A DNA stretch of 64,000 nt from Stutzerimonas stutzeri (lineage in GTDB: Bacteria > Pseudomonadota > Gammaproteobacteria > Pseudomonadales > Pseudomonadaceae): NCBI RefSeq assembly GCF_024448985.1, contig NZ_JAMOII010000013.1:34833-98832 (forward strand), in the 5' to 3' direction. The notes below the pieces were generated by a model. The model saw only the letters and a program-made list of their open reading frames with translations. It did no database searches and was not told the DNA's origin. Position 1 is the stretch's first letter. Every line of letters starts with the position of its first letter. The position numbers were made by a program, and so were the translations under genes. Shown here one piece after another: positions 62,784 through 64,000 of this stretch.

Positions 62784-64000
62784 TTAGAAGTTCACACCCA
62801 CGCTCAGTGCGAGGAAATCACGGTCAACCAGAGTGTTGAAGTCGCCACCGAAGAAATCGGTGTACGACAGGCTGGCGGTGTAGGTGTTCTGGTAGACGGC
62901 GTCTACGCCAACGCTTACAGCCTTGGAACCTTCGTTGAACAAGCCGTTAGGGCCGTAGCCGTCGACGTCATGGGAGAAGGAAACGTTCGGCGTCAGGTTC
63001 ACGCCGGCGAATACGTTGCTGTAGTCAGCCAGAGCGCGCAGACGGTAGCCCCAGGAATTAGCGGTTACGAAGCCGTTCCAGCCGTAATCAGCGAGCGCTG
63101 CCGGATCATCGACCGAACCGTAGATGGCGTCGCGACCGTAACGCATATCACTCTTGCTTTCTAGGCCGCCGACGTGCACATAGCCAATTTCGCCTACCAG
63201 CGTCACCCGACCAGCTCCGAGCACCTGATCGATAAAATGAGTGAAGGTGGTCTGGATCTGAGTGATTTCCTTGCGATTGTAGCCGCGGTTATCAGCACCT
63301 TCTGCGCTCGCCACGGGGGAAGCAGCGTCACCCGTCGATGCCTGCGACAGGGGGTTAAGCAAGGCACGCGTTACATCTTGAGTATTAATCTGAACGGGCG
63401 CGTTTGGACGGTAGCTGATTTCGCCCGACCAGGCAGTTCCCGTGGGCAATGTCGTTGAGAAGCTCATGCCGTAAAGGCGGATATCTTCTGGGTATTCTAG
63501 ATAATACCGCCCGTTTCCGAGCGCGGCGCTTTGTAGCAATCCCCCCGCAGTCTCGGTCACTACATCAGCAACACCGGGTGTGGTCAAAGAACATCCCGGA
63601 GCCAGACCAAGCTGACCACAGACAGCGGATTCAACCCCTGGAACAATCCCACCGTTACCTGCAGCCGCCCCTGCCGCAGCCAGAATACCTGACGCCGTAC
63701 CTGTGCTTAAGATAGGCGTGCGGCTGTGGTAGTTCATGAAATAGAAGCCATACTCGGTGGCATCACCCAGCCAGCGCAGTGCCAAACCGAACTGTCCTGA
63801 ATCACGAGCATCGCGATCGCCTGCACGGGGCAGAACAACGCCCTCGCTAGTCACGTCAAAGCCGAGCCCCTGTTCTGCAGCAATACCTTGCAGAGGCGCA
63901 ATGGCACCGCTACCAGCGTTGTAGTTGCTATCACATCCATCTTGAGCAACATCGACAGCAAAAAAAGTACCGCAATTATCAGCGACGCTCTGGTCCCATT
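62784..64000 (-). CDS. DUF1302 outer-membrane protein (5' end beyond the window)
   Basis: The reading frame is open from its stop at 62784 to the window edge, so the N-terminus is missing; about 405 residues are present. The sequence alternates beta-strand-like segments (FGLALRWLGDATEYGFYFMN) and ends LALSVGVNF with the terminal phenylalanine of outer-membrane barrels. It matches the DUF1302 family, typically long porin-like proteins paired with DUF1329. The DUF1329 gene follows by 107 bases on the same strand. A GTG at 63854 is an internal codon, not the start. Confidence 0.85.
   Translation of the reverse strand, partial: WDQSVADNCGTFFAVDVAQDGCDSNYNAGSGAIAPLQGIAAEQGLGFDVTSEGVVLPRAGDRDARDSGQFGLALRWLGDATEYGFYFMNYHSRTPILSTGTASGILAAAGAAAGNGGIVPGVESAVCGQLGLAPGCSLTTPGVADVVTETAGGLLQSAALGNGRYYLEYPEDIRLYGMSFSTTLPTGTAWSGEISYRPNAPVQINTQDVTRALLNPLSQASTGDAASPVASAEGADNRGYNRKEITQIQTTFTHFIDQVLGAGRVTLVGEIGYVHVGGLESKSDMRYGRDAIYGSVDDPAALADYGWNGFVTANSWGYRLRALADYSNVFAGVNLTPNVSFSHDVDGYGPNGLFNEGSKAVSVGVDAVYQNTYTASLSYTDFFGGDFNTLVDRDFLALSVGVNF

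Overview
The window is about 64 kb of a GC-rich gammaproteobacterial chromosome. Gene content and order point to the Pseudomonas/Stutzerimonas (P. stutzeri-like) group. The groEL-groES-fxsA and ampG-mscS-yajQ-regulator-panE-kinase-...-mutT-argJ-secA-dciA stretches match what I recall of the P. aeruginosa PAO1 map, and there are Pseudomonas-type REP sequences near the left edge. No rRNA, tRNA, CRISPR array, prophage or intact insertion sequence was seen.

Region 1 (1-9.1 kb) is a purine (urate) catabolism locus: uraH (5-hydroxyisourate hydrolase), puuE (allantoinase), uraD (OHCU decarboxylase), allA (ureidoglycolate lyase), puuD (membrane urate oxidase with a C-terminal cytochrome c), two NCS2 nucleobase permeases and a Tsx-like outer-membrane channel. 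Together they import urate/xanthine and take urate to S-allantoin, allantoate and, after an allantoicase not found here, glyoxylate plus urea. Xanthine dehydrogenase and guanine deaminase are also absent from the window.

Region 2 (9.2-17.1 kb) is sensory and regulatory: a chemoreceptor, a Cache-type diguanylate cyclase, an orphan periplasmic solute-binding protein, a RutR-like TetR regulator and a GGDEF-EAL phosphodiesterase. Palindromes of the form TTGT-NN-ACAA lie before uraH, puuE, the second permease and the TetR gene (two copies), suggesting one shared repressor for regions 1 and 2.

Region 3 (17.2-31.0 kb) holds a spermidine-synthase-like methyltransferase, a GIDE/EF-hand protein with LemA, a Fur-type iron operon (imelysin, di-heme oxidoreductase, second imelysin, DUF1513), a second chemoreceptor and an RND efflux pair without an outer-membrane channel.

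Region 4 (31.1-57.0 kb) is mostly conserved housekeeping DNA: groESL with a sigma-32 promoter, fxsA, a HugZ-like protein, an SDR, DUF481, an alkyltransferase-like protein, ampG, mscS, yajQ, a response regulator/kinase cluster with panE, a cobalamin adenosyltransferase, a voltage-sensor-like membrane protein, an alpha/beta hydrolase, DUF3182, ahpF-ahpC with an OxyR-type site, a Nudix-ThiE fusion, argJ, secA and dciA. Two arrays of the heptamer AGCTGGA lie at 36.0 and 52.0 kb.

Region 5 (57.0-64.0 kb) carries a small membrane protein, yebG behind a LexA box, a DUF3509 gene, a large MalT-like LuxR regulator and the DUF1329/DUF1302 pair. The DUF1302 gene runs off the right edge, and the DUF1329 gene looks poorer in GC than its neighbours.
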